Positions 47,401 through 56,840 of a stretch of 64,000 nucleotides of DNA are shown in pieces. A program made the position numbers and the translations under genes. This DNA is from Anaerolineae bacterium. Lineage in GTDB: Bacteria; Chloroflexota; Anaerolineae; Aggregatilineales; Phototrophicaceae. Within the stretch, counting starts at the first letter, position 1, and every line of letters begins with the position of its first letter. Below the pieces are notes generated by a model. That model was given only the letters and a program-made list of their open reading frames with translations, did no database searches and had not been told where the DNA came from. The stretch spans positions 124,001 through 188,000 of the forward strand of contig JAFLCG010000010.1 of assembly GCA_017303635.1 (NCBI GenBank), read 5' to 3'.

Positions 47401-48948
47401 ATGCCTGAATCCCCCCCGGTGGTGCTGGAGGTGCGCGGCCTGACAAAGCGCTTCCCCGGCGTCCTCGCCAATGACCACATCGATCTCCAAGTCCGGAAAG
47501 GGCAGGTGCTGGGCCTGCTGGGTGAGAACGGTGCGGGTAAATCCACGCTGATGAATCTGATCTATGGCCTGTATCAGCCGGATGAAGGTCAGATTCTGGT
47601 CAACGGAAAAGCTGCCAAGATTCGTAACCCCAATGATGCGATTGCGCTGGGGATTGGCATGGTGCACCAGCACTTTCAACTGGTACCTGTGCTGACCGTA
47701 ACCGAGAACGTCATGCTGGGTAATGAAACCGGGTTCCTGGGGTTCCTCAACCGGCGGGCGGCCCGGCAGCGGATCATCGAAATTTCCAAGCAATATGGAC
47801 TGGAAGTGGACCCGGATGCCCTGGTTCAGGATTTGCCCGTTGGTATCCAGCAGCGGGTGGAGATCATCAAGGCGCTGTACCGCAAGTGTGACATCCTGAT
47901 TCTGGATGAGCCGTCAGCCGTGTTGACGCCGCAGGAAACCGAAGGCTTATTCGCCATCATGCGCTCGCTGTTGGCGCGAGGCGTGAGCATCATCTTCATC
48001 TCACATAAGCTCAAGGAAGTCCTGGAGATCTGTGATGCCGTGACGGTGCTGCGGTTGGGCAAGGTGGTGGGCAGCGCCGACCCGAAGCAGTCGACTGAAG
48101 AGTCGCTGGCCTCGATGATGGTCGGGCGCAGCGTACTGCTGGAAGTGGATAAAAAACCGGCCAAGCCGCGCGATACCATCCTGAGCATTCGCAATCTGGT
48201 GGTGTTGGATGACCGTAAGCTGACCGCCGTCAATCATCTGTCGCTGGAAGTGCGCGGCGGTGAAATTCTGGGCATCGCCGGTGTCCAGGGGAACGGCCAG
48301 ACCGAACTGGTCGAGGCGATTACCGGACTGCGGCGGGCGAGCAGCGGGCATATCGTGCTTGAGGGGAAGGACCTGACGCACTCGCATCCCCGGCATATCA
48401 CCGAGAGCGGCGTGGCGCATGTGCCGGAAGATCGGCAGAAGAACGGCGTGGTGCTGAACTTTCCGGTCAAGGACAACATGGTGCTGCAAACGTACTACCT
48501 GGGGCCTTTCGCTTTCGGTATTCTGGCGAATGAGAAGGCCAAGGAAGAAAATGCTCGCCATCTGGTGCAGAAATTTGATGTGCGGACGCCTAATATCTTC
48601 GTCAACCTGAGTACACTTTCGGGTGGCAACCAGCAGAAGGTCATCGTCGCCCGCGAATTTTCCCGCACGAGCAATCTGGTCATCGCCGCCCAACCGACCC
48701 GCGGCCTGGACGTGGGTTCGATTGAGTTCATCCACAAACAGATCGTCGCTATGCGGGATGAGGGCGCGGCGGTGCTGCTGGTTTCGACCGAACTGGATGA
48801 AATCTTCTCGCTGAGTGACCGGATCGCGGTCATGTACGCTGGCAAAATCATTGATACGCTGGATGCGGCTGAGGCCACCCGTGAGAACGTGGGCTTATTG
48901 ATGGCGGGTATTCGGCGCGAGGCAGAAGGGGTAGCAGTCCATGGCTGA
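47401..48948 (+). CDS. BMP-family ABC importer, ATP-binding protein
   Basis: 515 residues from ATG at 47401. Two ATPase domains: Walker A GENGAGKST, LDEPSAVLT and, in the second, GVQGNGQTE and SGGNQQKVIVARE. This twin-domain form is the RbsA/YufO type used for sugars and nucleosides. First gene of ATPase-permease-permease. No BMP lipoprotein gene is present in the window next to it, where one is normally expected. Confidence 0.95.
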   Translation: MPESPPVVLEVRGLTKRFPGVLANDHIDLQVRKGQVLGLLGENGAGKSTLMNLIYGLYQPDEGQILVNGKAAKIRNPNDAIALGIGMVHQHFQLVPVLTVTENVMLGNETGFLGFLNRRAARQRIIEISKQYGLEVDPDALVQDLPVGIQQRVEIIKALYRKCDILILDEPSAVLTPQETEGLFAIMRSLLARGVSIIFISHKLKEVLEICDAVTVLRLGKVVGSADPKQSTEESLASMMVGRSVLLEVDKKPAKPRDTILSIRNLVVLDDRKLTAVNHLSLEVRGGEILGIAGVQGNGQTELVEAITGLRRASSGHIVLEGKDLTHSHPRHITESGVAHVPEDRQKNGVVLNFPVKDNMVLQTYYLGPFAFGILANEKAKEENARHLVQKFDVRTPNIFVNLSTLSGGNQQKVIVAREFSRTSNLVIAAQPTRGLDVGSIEFIHKQIVAMRDEGAAVLLVSTELDEIFSLSDRIAVMYAGKIIDTLDAAEATRENVGLLMAGIRREAEGVAVHG

Positions 48949-51187
48949 GAAAACATCGCAGGGGCCGCGTGGCCCGGCAGCGCTGAACCCGCTCGCGCTC
49001 CGCTGGAAAAAGATCTCGCCCCGATTGGTGCCGGTCATGGCACTGCTGACGGCGCTCATCATGGGTATGTTGTTCATGATGCTGCTGACGCTCATCCGCA
49101 CTGGCGGGGTGGATATTGGGGCCGAGCTGAACAAGACCGGTACGGCGTACTCTGCCCTGCTGGAAGGTTCAGTGGGTGTGGTCATCAATCAGATGATGAC
49201 GGCAGACAGCTTCAATGAGGCTCGCGCATTTCTTGCAAGCGGGACTTTTGGCACCCGCGACCTGAACCGGGCGGCACGCTCGGCCACGGAAGCGGCTGAG
49301 ATTGGCTTGGCCAATCTGCGGCAGTTCGCTCAGGTGTTAGCAGCTTACCCGGACCTGACGGATGAGCAGATCACGGCGTTTGGTGAAACCGTGCCGGAAG
49401 TGAACCAGATAGGTGAGGCACGCTTTCGGACGCTGATCCCGCTCATCAATGGGTTGAATAGTATTGACCGGGCGGAAGCCTCGGCGCTGGTGACGGCAAT
49501 TGTAGATGCTGGTCTGGTGACGGCTGAGGCCCGCACTGCGCTTGAAACGGCAGTGCCAGCCGCAGCTGAATTCAGCGATTCGGATTTGTTGAGCGGGTTA
49601 CAGGTTATCCAGAGTGAGGGCATCGTTCGCGCAGGTCGGCTGGCAACATCGATTGATGAACTGGCGGCACTGGGTTTGCAGGCAGATTCAGCGGAAGCCG
49701 AAGCGCTGGCTGCGATGGCGCGGGCGGATGTTACCAAAGTGCGTCCGGCCATCGAGTTTGCGGCAACCCTGGACAGCCTGAATATTACGGACCCGGCAGC
49801 CTTGTCTACACAACTGCGCCTGGTTCGCGACCTGTATGATGAAGAGCTGCTCACTGCAGAGAATGCCATTGATGGTCTGAACAATGAACTGCCGGGGGTG
49901 CTGGAGAATAACCAGGTAATCCTGCGGCCCAATAACCAAATTTTCCTGAGCCGGTCACCCGCACCAGCGGCGGTTTTGATGGGCGGGGCACAAACGCCGG
50001 ATGACCCAGTCGATGATCGACCGGAGGCGGTTTTCTTGCGGGTGGGCAACCAGGCGTTGGTATTCCTCCCGGCGAATCTGGAAAACTGGCTGACCCGGAC
50101 TATCCCGTTTGTGATTGCTGGCCTGGCAGTGGCGCTGGGCTTTAAAGCCGGTGTATTCAACATCGGTGCAGAGGGTCAACTGTATGCCGGTGGCACGCTG
50201 GCAGCATGGGTGGGCTTTTCACCATTGTTCAGCGGCCTGCCGCCGTTCATCCATATCCCCCTGGTGATTGTCGCCGGAATTGTGGGCGGTCTGCTGTGGG
50301 GGGCGATACCCGGTTTACTCAAAGCCTATACCGGCGCACATGAAGTCATCAACACGATTATGTTGAACTTCATCGCTATCCTGCTGGTCGATTGGCTCAT
50401 CAAGTCGGAAAATCCGCTGCTGATCGGCGACCCGACTGCTTCGACACCGCGCACCCCCTTCATCGTGGATGGGGCGACCCTGCCGAACTTTGATACGATC
50501 CCGTTCGGGCTGATGCTCGTTGCCGGCCTGGCCCTGGCGCTGTGGGGCTGGTGGTCGAACCGAGAGCGCATTAAGGCGGCTCCCGGGTTGGCTGCGCGTC
50601 CGGTCATCATGGGCGTTCTGGTGGTCATCGGTGGTGTGTTTCTGGCCTGGGCGAATGTACGCGGTGCGCTGCACATCGGCCTGCTCATCATGTTTGCTGC
50701 CGTGTGGCTGACTGACTGGTTCCTGGAACGGACTACCCCGGGCTTTGAACTGCGTACGGTGGGATCGAACCCGGATGCGGCCAAATACGCGGGGATGAAC
50801 GTCCGCTTGAATGTGGTCCTGGCACTGGCGCTGGGCGGCGCGCTGGCGGGCTTGGCCGGGGCGATTGAAGTCTCCGGCGTGCAGCTCAATATGCAACCGT
50901 TCTTCTTCGGCGGCATCGGTTTTGATGCTATTGCGGTGGCATTGCTGGCACGCAGTAATCCACGGGCCATGATCCCGGCGGGTCTGCTGTGGGGGGCGTT
51001 GCTCTCTGGTGCAGGCCTGATGCAAACGCGGGCGAATATCTCAATTGATCTGGTCAAGATCATTCAGGCGCTCATCATCATGTTCATCGCAGCAGATGCC
51101 ATCATCCGCTATCTGTGGCGCGTGCCGGAAGCCTCGGATGACGAGAAGCAGGCGGCACTGTTCGCATCCAAGGGCTGGGGAGGCTAG
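48941..51187 (+). CDS. BMP-type ABC permease with 300-residue insertion
   Basis: 748 residues against about 350 in the family. TM1 (about 29-53) and SALLEGSVG (71-79) are followed by about 300 extra residues (about 80-380), mostly helical and with repeat-like AEAR-, AEA-, AAAE- segments, before the normal fold resumes at NWLTRTIPFVIAGLAVALGFKAGVFNIGAEGQ. Topology places the insertion outside the cell. Start overlaps the ATPase end. The extra domain may replace or dock a substrate-binding lipoprotein; this is inference. Confidence 0.92.
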   Translation: MAEKTSQGPRGPAALNPLALRWKKISPRLVPVMALLTALIMGMLFMMLLTLIRTGGVDIGAELNKTGTAYSALLEGSVGVVINQMMTADSFNEARAFLASGTFGTRDLNRAARSATEAAEIGLANLRQFAQVLAAYPDLTDEQITAFGETVPEVNQIGEARFRTLIPLINGLNSIDRAEASALVTAIVDAGLVTAEARTALETAVPAAAEFSDSDLLSGLQVIQSEGIVRAGRLATSIDELAALGLQADSAEAEALAAMARADVTKVRPAIEFAATLDSLNITDPAALSTQLRLVRDLYDEELLTAENAIDGLNNELPGVLENNQVILRPNNQIFLSRSPAPAAVLMGGAQTPDDPVDDRPEAVFLRVGNQALVFLPANLENWLTRTIPFVIAGLAVALGFKAGVFNIGAEGQLYAGGTLAAWVGFSPLFSGLPPFIHIPLVIVAGIVGGLLWGAIPGLLKAYTGAHEVINTIMLNFIAILLVDWLIKSENPLLIGDPTASTPRTPFIVDGATLPNFDTIPFGLMLVAGLALALWGWWSNRERIKAAPGLAARPVIMGVLVVIGGVFLAWANVRGALHIGLLIMFAAVWLTDWFLERTTPGFELRTVGSNPDAAKYAGMNVRLNVVLALALGGALAGLAGAIEVSGVQLNMQPFFFGGIGFDAIAVALLARSNPRAMIPAGLLWGALLSGAGLMQTRANISIDLVKIIQALIIMFIAADAIIRYLWRVPEASDDEKQAALFASKGWGG

Positions 51188-51193
51188 TTCACT

Positions 51194-52486
51194 ATGGCAA
51201 GCACGACTGCAACAACAAGCCTCGACCGCGAGGAAGGCGGCTTCCGCTTCCGCATCACACGGATGGGGGTCATTGCGGTGGTCTTCATCATCGTGGGTGC
51301 GCTGATTCTGCTGGATGTGCCAGGGCGCCTTGGCGGAGACGTGACGACGCTGCTCACGATCGACGAAGGCGGCACCAGCGGCCTCGCGGTGCCTACGGTT
51401 GCGTTTTCAGTGATTGTGGCACTGTCGTATGTCGCGGGCGGGGTAGTGGCGCTCATCCCGGCACCGCAGTTATTCCGACTCAAATATTGGTGGTTAGTGG
51501 TCAATGGCATTTTGCTGCTGCCGGTGGTGCTGGTGATTATCGCGGCTGGAGGCAGTACGAACGTCACCATCATGATCCGCGAAAGTATGCGCCTTTCCAC
51601 ACCGATAGTGCTGGGTGCGCTGGCTGGATTGTGGTGCGAGCGTTCCGGCGTGACCAACATCGCTATCGAAGGCATGATGCTGACCGGCGCGTGCTTTGGC
51701 TTTGTCACCTTCAGTTTGTTGGGTGGACGGATGGATGTGGGTCAGGCACAGGGAATCGGCGTGGTCGTTGCGGTGTTGGCAGGCGGATTGATGGCGGTTC
51801 TCCACGCCTGGCTTTCACTCAAGTACCGCACCAATCAGATCGTCAGCGGCACGGTCATCAACATTTTGGCGATTGGCGTGACCAGCTTTATTCGCCGCGA
51901 TCTGCTGCTGGAGGCGGACGCAACGCGCCAGATCATCGCCCCATTGCGGCTGCCGCTGCTGGCGGATATCCCGGTGGTGGGGCCGGCCATCTTTAACGGC
52001 CGGCCGATCTTTTACAGTATGTTTGCCGTGCTGATCATCACGCATGTGGTGATGTACTACACCCGCTGGGGGCTGAGGACGCGTGCGGTGGGCGAAAACC
52101 CACATGCGGCAGATACGCTGGGCATCAATGTGCTGCGGAACCGCTGGATCAACGTCATCATCGGTGGCCTGATCGCGGGCTTAGCCGGCGCGTGGTTCAC
52201 GATTGAGACGACTGGCGCGTTTGATGACAACATGACTTCCGGGCGTGGGTTCATCGCGCTGGCGGCCATGATCTTCGGCAACTGGACGCCGATTGGCTGC
52301 CTGACTGGCGGTTTGCTCTTTGGCTTCTCGGACGCACTGGGCCAGCGCTTCCAGTTCCTGGGGGTGCCGGTGCCGCCACAGTTCCTGCAGATGGTGCCGT
52401 ACATCGTCACGATCGTGGTGCTGGCGGGCTTGATCGGTAAATCGGCACCACCGAAGGCCGATGGCGTTCCCTGGGAGAAAAATTAA
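51194..52486 (+). CDS. BMP-type ABC permease
   Basis: 430 residues. An extra N-terminal part with two to three TM helices (about 25-125) precedes the canonical permease fold that begins REMRLSTPIVLGALAGLWCERSGVTNIAIEGMML. YufQ-like partner of the previous permease. Starts 6 bases after it and is followed by a strong terminator. Confidence 0.93.
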   Translation: MASTTATTSLDREEGGFRFRITRMGVIAVVFIIVGALILLDVPGRLGGDVTTLLTIDEGGTSGLAVPTVAFSVIVALSYVAGGVVALIPAPQLFRLKYWWLVVNGILLLPVVLVIIAAGGSTNVTIMIRESMRLSTPIVLGALAGLWCERSGVTNIAIEGMMLTGACFGFVTFSLLGGRMDVGQAQGIGVVVAVLAGGLMAVLHAWLSLKYRTNQIVSGTVINILAIGVTSFIRRDLLLEADATRQIIAPLRLPLLADIPVVGPAIFNGRPIFYSMFAVLIITHVVMYYTRWGLRTRAVGENPHAADTLGINVLRNRWINVIIGGLIAGLAGAWFTIETTGAFDDNMTSGRGFIALAAMIFGNWTPIGCLTGGLLFGFSDALGQRFQFLGVPVPPQFLQMVPYIVTIVVLAGLIGKSAPPKADGVPWEKN

Positions 52487-52516
52487 TCTGGCCCTCAGTG
52501 GACAGGCGAAGCAAGT

Positions 52517-52556
52517 CATCGAGGGCGATCCATTAGATCGCCCTCGATGCTTTATA
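52517..52556 (+). terminator. Strong terminator after ABC operon
   Basis: 14-bp perfect stem CATCGAGGGCGATC (52517-52530) and GATCGCCCTCGATG (52536-52549), followed by CTTTATA. Confidence 0.9.
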
Positions 52557-52680
52557 CCCCGGGTCTCTCGACGTGATGGACGGGTACAAATCATGCTAGT
52601 GTTGTGTAAGGAAACGGTGGTAAATTAGAAAATGATGAGCAAGATTGACCCAATCACAATCGTATACAGAGGTGAATACC

Positions 52681-53370
52681 TTGATCGAGCTGATTGTTCG
52701 CTATGGTCCCATCGTGGGGTATCTGATGGTTTTCGGAATCATCTTCGCCGAGTCCGGCCTGCTGGTTGGATTCTTTCTGCCTGGTGACAGCCTGCTTTTC
52801 ACAGCCGGTTTCCTCGCTTCACCTGCCAGCGCCGTCGTGCTGAATAAACTGGGTGCCAATACCACCGAGTCGTTCTTTCTCCTGCCGCTGTTGTTGATCG
52901 GCTGCTTTCTGGCGGCGGTCATTGGTGACAGCGTCGGTTACCTGTTTGGCAAGCGAGTGGGTGTGAAGCTGTTCCAGCGTGAAGACTCGATGTTCTTCAG
53001 CCAGAAGAATATCAATCGCGCTCAGGCATTTTATGATCAGCATGGCGGGAAGGCGATTGTGCTGGCCCGCTTCATCCCGATCGTTCGCACGTTTGCGCCG
53101 ATTGTGGCCGGTATCGGTTCAATGAATTACCGTCGTTTCCTGGCCTTTAATCTGCTCGGTGGTTTGCTCTGGGCGGTGGGTGTGACGCTGCTGGGGTACT
53201 TCCTGGCAGCCGTCATCGGGCCGGAGAATGTGGATAAGTACCTGCTGCCGATTGTGGCGTTGATCGTCCTCGTCTCGGTCGCGCCGCCGATTTATCATGT
53301 TCTGAAAGAGAAGGAAAGCCGCGAGGCGCTTCGTCATAGTCTGCTGAAAATGATCGGGCGGGCAGCTTAA
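52681..53370 (+). CDS. DedA/UptA-family membrane protein
   Basis: 229 residues. A TTG start at 52681 is preferred since AGAGGTG lies 7 bases upstream; GTG at 52672 is possible. EGLLVGFFLPGDSLL with the DedA Glu/Pro-Gly-Asp and the second-half ARFIPIVRTFAPIVAGIGSMNYRRFL signature are complete. Several TM helices. Some DedA proteins (UptA) recycle undecaprenyl phosphate to the inner leaflet. ExoD and DUF368 genes follow. Confidence 0.9.
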   Translation: MIELIVRYGPIVGYLMVFGIIFAESGLLVGFFLPGDSLLFTAGFLASPASAVVLNKLGANTTESFFLLPLLLIGCFLAAVIGDSVGYLFGKRVGVKLFQREDSMFFSQKNINRAQAFYDQHGGKAIVLARFIPIVRTFAPIVAGIGSMNYRRFLAFNLLGGLLWAVGVTLLGYFLAAVIGPENVDKYLLPIVALIVLVSVAPPIYHVLKEKESREALRHSLLKMIGRAA

Positions 53371-53402
53371 CTTCTTCCCCACAAAAGCTATGCTATGATA
53401 CG

Positions 53403-53431
53403 CAGGCGGGTTATACCCGCCTGTTGTTTTT
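53403..53431 (+). terminator. Rho-independent terminator
   Basis: Stem CAGGCGGGT (53403-53411), loop TAT, ACCCGCCTG (53415-53423), then TTGTTTTT. Confidence 0.85.
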
Positions 53432-53517
53432 GTGTTCCTGTAATGTCGGGCGTTTTACCTTACAGCCTGTGCTACCGACCTTTATCGTATTTGACTGTAT
53501 GTGAGGATGATTTGACT

Positions 53518-54156
53518 ATGACTTCGGCTCAGCTCCACGATCCGCGTACTAGCCTTTCCGAGACTTTGGCTACGACTGCCGACTCCATCACCGGCGAGCG
53601 CATCAGCCTGCGTCAGGTGCTCGAACTAATTGGTGAACAGGGGATGCTGTTGTTCTGCGTGCTGCTGACGATTCCGTTCCTGCTGCCGGTCGCGATTCCC
53701 GGTGTGAGTACACCTTTTGGACTGCTGATCATCTTTATTGGCATCGGCATCATGCTCAACCGTGTTCCATGGCTGCCTGCCCGCCTGATGAACCAGCATT
53801 TCCCGACGGGGCATCTCAAGCCCGCGCTGCACAAAGGTGCGGGGCTGATGGCGCGGCTTGACCGCTTTATCCGCCCGCGTGCACTCATGCTGACTGGTAG
53901 CAACAGTATCAATCGCTTTAACGGATTGATGATTATCATCGCTGCGGCACTACTGATGCTGCCGCTGGGCGTGGTGCCCCTGACCAATACACTGCCGGCC
54001 TGGGCGGTGCTGGTACTGGCAGTCGGTATGTTGCAGCGCGATGGTGTGTTTGTAGCCGCCGGATATGGACTGGTCGTTGCCACCATTATCTGGTTTAGTG
54101 TCTTGGCGGTTGGGGTTTTGCTGGCTGGTCAGGGATTGACCAGTTTGCTGGCCTGA
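53518..54156 (+). CDS. ExoD-family membrane protein
   Basis: 212 residues from ATG at 53518 with GAGG upstream; longer starts lie across the terminator. Multi-TM protein of the exopolysaccharide-synthesis ExoD type, with GEQGMLLFCVLLTIPFLLPVAIPGVSTPFG. Function of the family is poorly known, but it sits between two polyprenyl-phosphate transporter genes. Confidence 0.88.
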   Translation: MTSAQLHDPRTSLSETLATTADSITGERISLRQVLELIGEQGMLLFCVLLTIPFLLPVAIPGVSTPFGLLIIFIGIGIMLNRVPWLPARLMNQHFPTGHLKPALHKGAGLMARLDRFIRPRALMLTGSNSINRFNGLMIIIAAALLMLPLGVVPLTNTLPAWAVLVLAVGMLQRDGVFVAAGYGLVVATIIWFSVLAVGVLLAGQGLTSLLA

Positions 54157-54183
54157 ACCTATTCATTTGCCTGAGGAGATCGC

Positions 54184-55155
54184 ATGGAGAATCAAACCCG
54201 TCAGCCCCGTACGCCGCGGGAGTATCTCAGTCTGTTCCTGACTGGGCTGGGCATGGGCGCAGCCGATAGTGTACCGGGTGTGTCCGGCGGCACTATCGCT
54301 TTTGTGCGCGGCATCTATTCGGATCTGCTGAATGCTATCAAATCGTTTAACCTGGATTTGTTGAAGAAGGTGCTGCGTTTTGATGTCAAAGGTGTGATGG
54401 AGCATGTGCCCTGGCGCTTCCTCATCACTCTGGGCAGCGGCATTCTGCTGGCGATCTTCAGTCTGGCGCGGTTGGTGAGTTGGTTGCTCGAGAACCAGCG
54501 CGTGTTCCTATTTGCGTTCTTCTTTGGGTTGGTGGTGGCATCCGCGGTGGCTGTTGCGGGTAAACTCAAGCAGTGGACGCCTTTGAACATTGTCTGGTTG
54601 ATTGTGGGTATTGTAGCGGCGTTTGTCATTGTGGGACTGGTTCCTTCGGAACTGCCGCATGATCCGGTGACGGTCTTCTTCAGTGGGTTTATCGCCATCA
54701 TGGCGATGATTCTGCCGGGGATTTCAGGCTCATCCATTCTGCTGATCCTCGGTCAATATGAGTACATACTCAATTCGGTGCGGGACTTCAATCTGCCGCC
54801 GGTCATCATCCTGGGGGCGGGCTGCGTGGTTGGCATCGCCGTCTTTTCCCGTATTTTGAGTTGGTTCCTGCGGAAGTTTGAGCAATCGACCATCGCCCTG
54901 CTGATCGGGTTTGTGGTCGGTTCGCTGCGGGCAGTATGGCCGTGGCAACAAGAGAATACAGTGGTCGTAGAGGGTATTGAAGAAGTCTACCGCACGGCCA
55001 TCATGCCGGTGTTTAGCTCTGGCGAGTTTTGGATTGCGGTGGTTATCGCCGTGATCGGCTTCCTGGTGGTCAGTTTCATTGATCACATGGAATCGCGGGA
55101 AAACCCGGTGCTGCGTTTGTTCTGGCGGAAGGCTCCCGCCCCGGCTGGCGATTAA
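54184..55155 (+). CDS. DUF368/PopT polyprenyl-phosphate transporter
   Basis: 323 residues with about 9-10 TM helices. The DUF368 signature GMGAADSVPGVSGGTIAFVRGIY opens it and a second GILPGISGSSILLILGQYEY half-repeat lies at about residues 180-205. DUF368 (PopT) proteins transport polyprenyl phosphate. AGGAG precedes the ATG. Third gene in the DedA-ExoD-DUF368 set. Confidence 0.93.
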   Translation: MENQTRQPRTPREYLSLFLTGLGMGAADSVPGVSGGTIAFVRGIYSDLLNAIKSFNLDLLKKVLRFDVKGVMEHVPWRFLITLGSGILLAIFSLARLVSWLLENQRVFLFAFFFGLVVASAVAVAGKLKQWTPLNIVWLIVGIVAAFVIVGLVPSELPHDPVTVFFSGFIAIMAMILPGISGSSILLILGQYEYILNSVRDFNLPPVIILGAGCVVGIAVFSRILSWFLRKFEQSTIALLIGFVVGSLRAVWPWQQENTVVVEGIEEVYRTAIMPVFSSGEFWIAVVIAVIGFLVVSFIDHMESRENPVLRLFWRKAPAPAGD

Positions 55156-55178
55156 CTCCCAGTCATCCTGTAAATGCA

Positions 55179-55210
55179 AACGCCCCCTCGCTAGAGGGGG
55201 CGTTTTTATT
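55179..55210 (+). terminator. Terminator after DUF368 gene
   Basis: 11-bp stem AACGCCCCCTC (55179-55189) and GAGGGGGCGTT (55194-55204), loop GCTA, followed by TTTATT. Chromosomal side of the attachment site. Confidence 0.92.
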
Positions 55211-55218
55211 GCGATCTG

Positions 55219-55260
55219 CGCGGCTGGAGGGATTCGAACCCCCGACCTATTGCTCCGTAG
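55219..55260 (-). pseudogene. 3' half of tRNA-Arg(ACG), attachment site
   Basis: On the minus strand the acceptor 3' strand CAGCCGC, T-arm GGGGG-TTCGAAT-CCCTC, variable AGGTC, anticodon-stem 3' strand GCAAT and anticodon loop CTACGGA (ACG) are intact. Upstream of the loop the stem partner should be ATTGC but the sequence reads GCTTC, so the 5' half is absent. The matching 5' half should lie beyond the window. This is the expected remnant where an element integrates in a tRNA gene. Confidence 0.85.
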
Positions 55261-55289
55261 GAAGCTGGTCAGGTTTTACCAATAAATTC

Positions 55290-55454
55290 TCACCCGAAAA
55301 GAGCGACCAGAAACAGGAATAGCCCAAAACCGATGAACCAAAAGAGTGGGCTGGAATCAGGCTCAGTCTTTGAGGTGGGCTGCTCCAGTGCATCATCAGT
55401 TTGTGGATGGCTTCTGATCTTTAAGAGCATGGCTATCCAGAATAGTGCTGACAT
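55290..55454 (-). CDS. Small two-TM membrane protein
   Basis: 54 residues, too short to be noticed by length filters. GGAGGT lies 4-5 bases before the ATG, the strongest ribosome site in the operon. Hydrophobic helix at both ends (SALFWIAMLLKI and LFWFIGFGLFLFLVALF). The ribosome site overlaps the stop of the O-antigen-ligase-like gene, so it is coupled to it. Last gene of the leftward operon, next to the attachment site. Confidence 0.72.
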   Translation of the reverse strand: MSALFWIAMLLKIRSHPQTDDALEQPTSKTEPDSSPLFWFIGFGLFLFLVALFG

Positions 55455-55457
55455 CAG

Positions 55458-56840
55458 TTACCTCCACAGTCTCCCATAGTTCGTCATCGCCCATTCCTCC
55501 AGATTGACCTCAGCACCCACCGTCGCCTGCACATCCTCACCAGCTAACCGCGCCACATTCAACTGGTACAGATCTACCAGCGGGTCCAGCCTGGCAGCCT
55601 GCTGAGCAGCCGGTAGACCATACCCGCGCCAGCTCTGCTCAAAGCGCCACTGAGCGAAATCGACCAGCAGAAACCACCAGCCCACTGTTGCAAAGAACAC
55701 CAGATAGCCTACATTGCCATGATAGAGCTGCTGGGGCTTCAGCACCGGTGGGCGAACCTCTCCCCAGACTGTGACCGCAAAAACGGCCACCACAAAGGCA
55801 TAAGCGGTGACTGGATAGTTATCCACCAGCATGTGAGCCAGGATGCCACCCAGCCCGCCCAGCGCGGCAAGCTGCTGGTTTGTGAGCGAATGGGGCAGGG
55901 TACGCCAGAGCGACCAGAGCAGCCAGGCCCCAATGAGCAGCGCGGGCAGCCCCAGCTCACTGGCGACTGACAGATAGTAATTGTGGGGGCCGGTCATGCG
56001 GGCATCGTAAAGCGCGGTGTCTAGCTGATAGTACCCCTGGGCGAATAGGCCGGGCCCCACACCGGTGAGTGGGCGCTGCTGGATGAGTTCGCCCGCGGCT
56101 GACCACAGGTGCAGCCGCAGCTCGTCGCCAGCCAGGCGTCCAGTGCTGTGCAGGCTGCTCACAATGACAGCAATCCCCAGCACGCCTACGGGCAGCATCC
56201 ACGCTCTAAAACCCGGCCAGCGCAGACCGGCACAAATTGCCCCGCTGATGATGACTGCCAGCCATGCCCCCCGGCTCTGGTTAAAGAGCAGCGCACTGGT
56301 AAGCGCCAGCAGCCAGATGACCAGTGTCCAGTTACGCGCATAGAGCTTGCCAAACCACATGGGCATGAACAGCGCTGCCAGATACGCGCCAGCCAGATTG
56401 ACGATGACAAAAGCGCCAGCGGCCCGGTACTGTGGGGCAGTCAACCCCTGATAGACCATCGTGCTAGCCAGAAACGCTGCTCCCCAGAACAGCCCGCGAT
56501 AGACGGCGGGGAGCTGCCCTTGCCGTGCCCAGTCGATGAGCACGAACACGAGCGCGATATTGACCACCCAATGCCAGGCAAACTCAATGGCCATGCGCTG
56601 GTCGATGGCAAAAGCAACGCTGATGGACACCCAGCCAGTCATTATCAGGAGTGGGAAGGTGAAGGGGGAGGCGGGTAGGCCGCGCCGCAAAAACCACCAG
56701 ACCAGGAACAGAGTCATGAATAGGTGGTGAAACACCCGCACGGGCAGCACCAGGTGATAGAGGGCATAGCTGCCCCCGGCCATCGTGATGTACAGGGTAA
56801 ACAGGGTCACAAAGCGCGGTCTGATGGCACTTAAGTTCAT
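55458..56840 (-). CDS. O-antigen-ligase-like (Wzy_C) membrane protein
   Basis: 460 residues from MNLSAIRP; this start forms an ATGA overlap with the YdjM-like gene, and a start 9 bases upstream is possible. About 11 TM helices. The RGAWLAVIIS segment and GVGPGLFAQGYY, PHNYYLSVASELG match O-antigen ligase/Wzy_C proteins, which move a lipid-linked glycan to an acceptor. The acceptor might be a surface protein of the element, such as the secreted proteins encoded divergently. Confidence 0.85.
   Translation of the reverse strand: MNLSAIRPRFVTLFTLYITMAGGSYALYHLVLPVRVFHHLFMTLFLVWWFLRRGLPASPFTFPLLIMTGWVSISVAFAIDQRMAIEFAWHWVVNIALVFVLIDWARQGQLPAVYRGLFWGAAFLASTMVYQGLTAPQYRAAGAFVIVNLAGAYLAALFMPMWFGKLYARNWTLVIWLLALTSALLFNQSRGAWLAVIISGAICAGLRWPGFRAWMLPVGVLGIAVIVSSLHSTGRLAGDELRLHLWSAAGELIQQRPLTGVGPGLFAQGYYQLDTALYDARMTGPHNYYLSVASELGLPALLIGAWLLWSLWRTLPHSLTNQQLAALGGLGGILAHMLVDNYPVTAYAFVVAVFAVTVWGEVRPPVLKPQQLYHGNVGYLVFFATVGWWFLLVDFAQWRFEQSWRGYGLPAAQQAARLDPLVDLYQLNVARLAGEDVQATVGAEVNLEEWAMTNYGRLWR

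Noticed and set aside
55219..55260. Group I intron in tRNA-Arg
   Set aside because: The sequence upstream of the break carries a protein operon and no 5' tRNA half or intron core was found within 1 kb.
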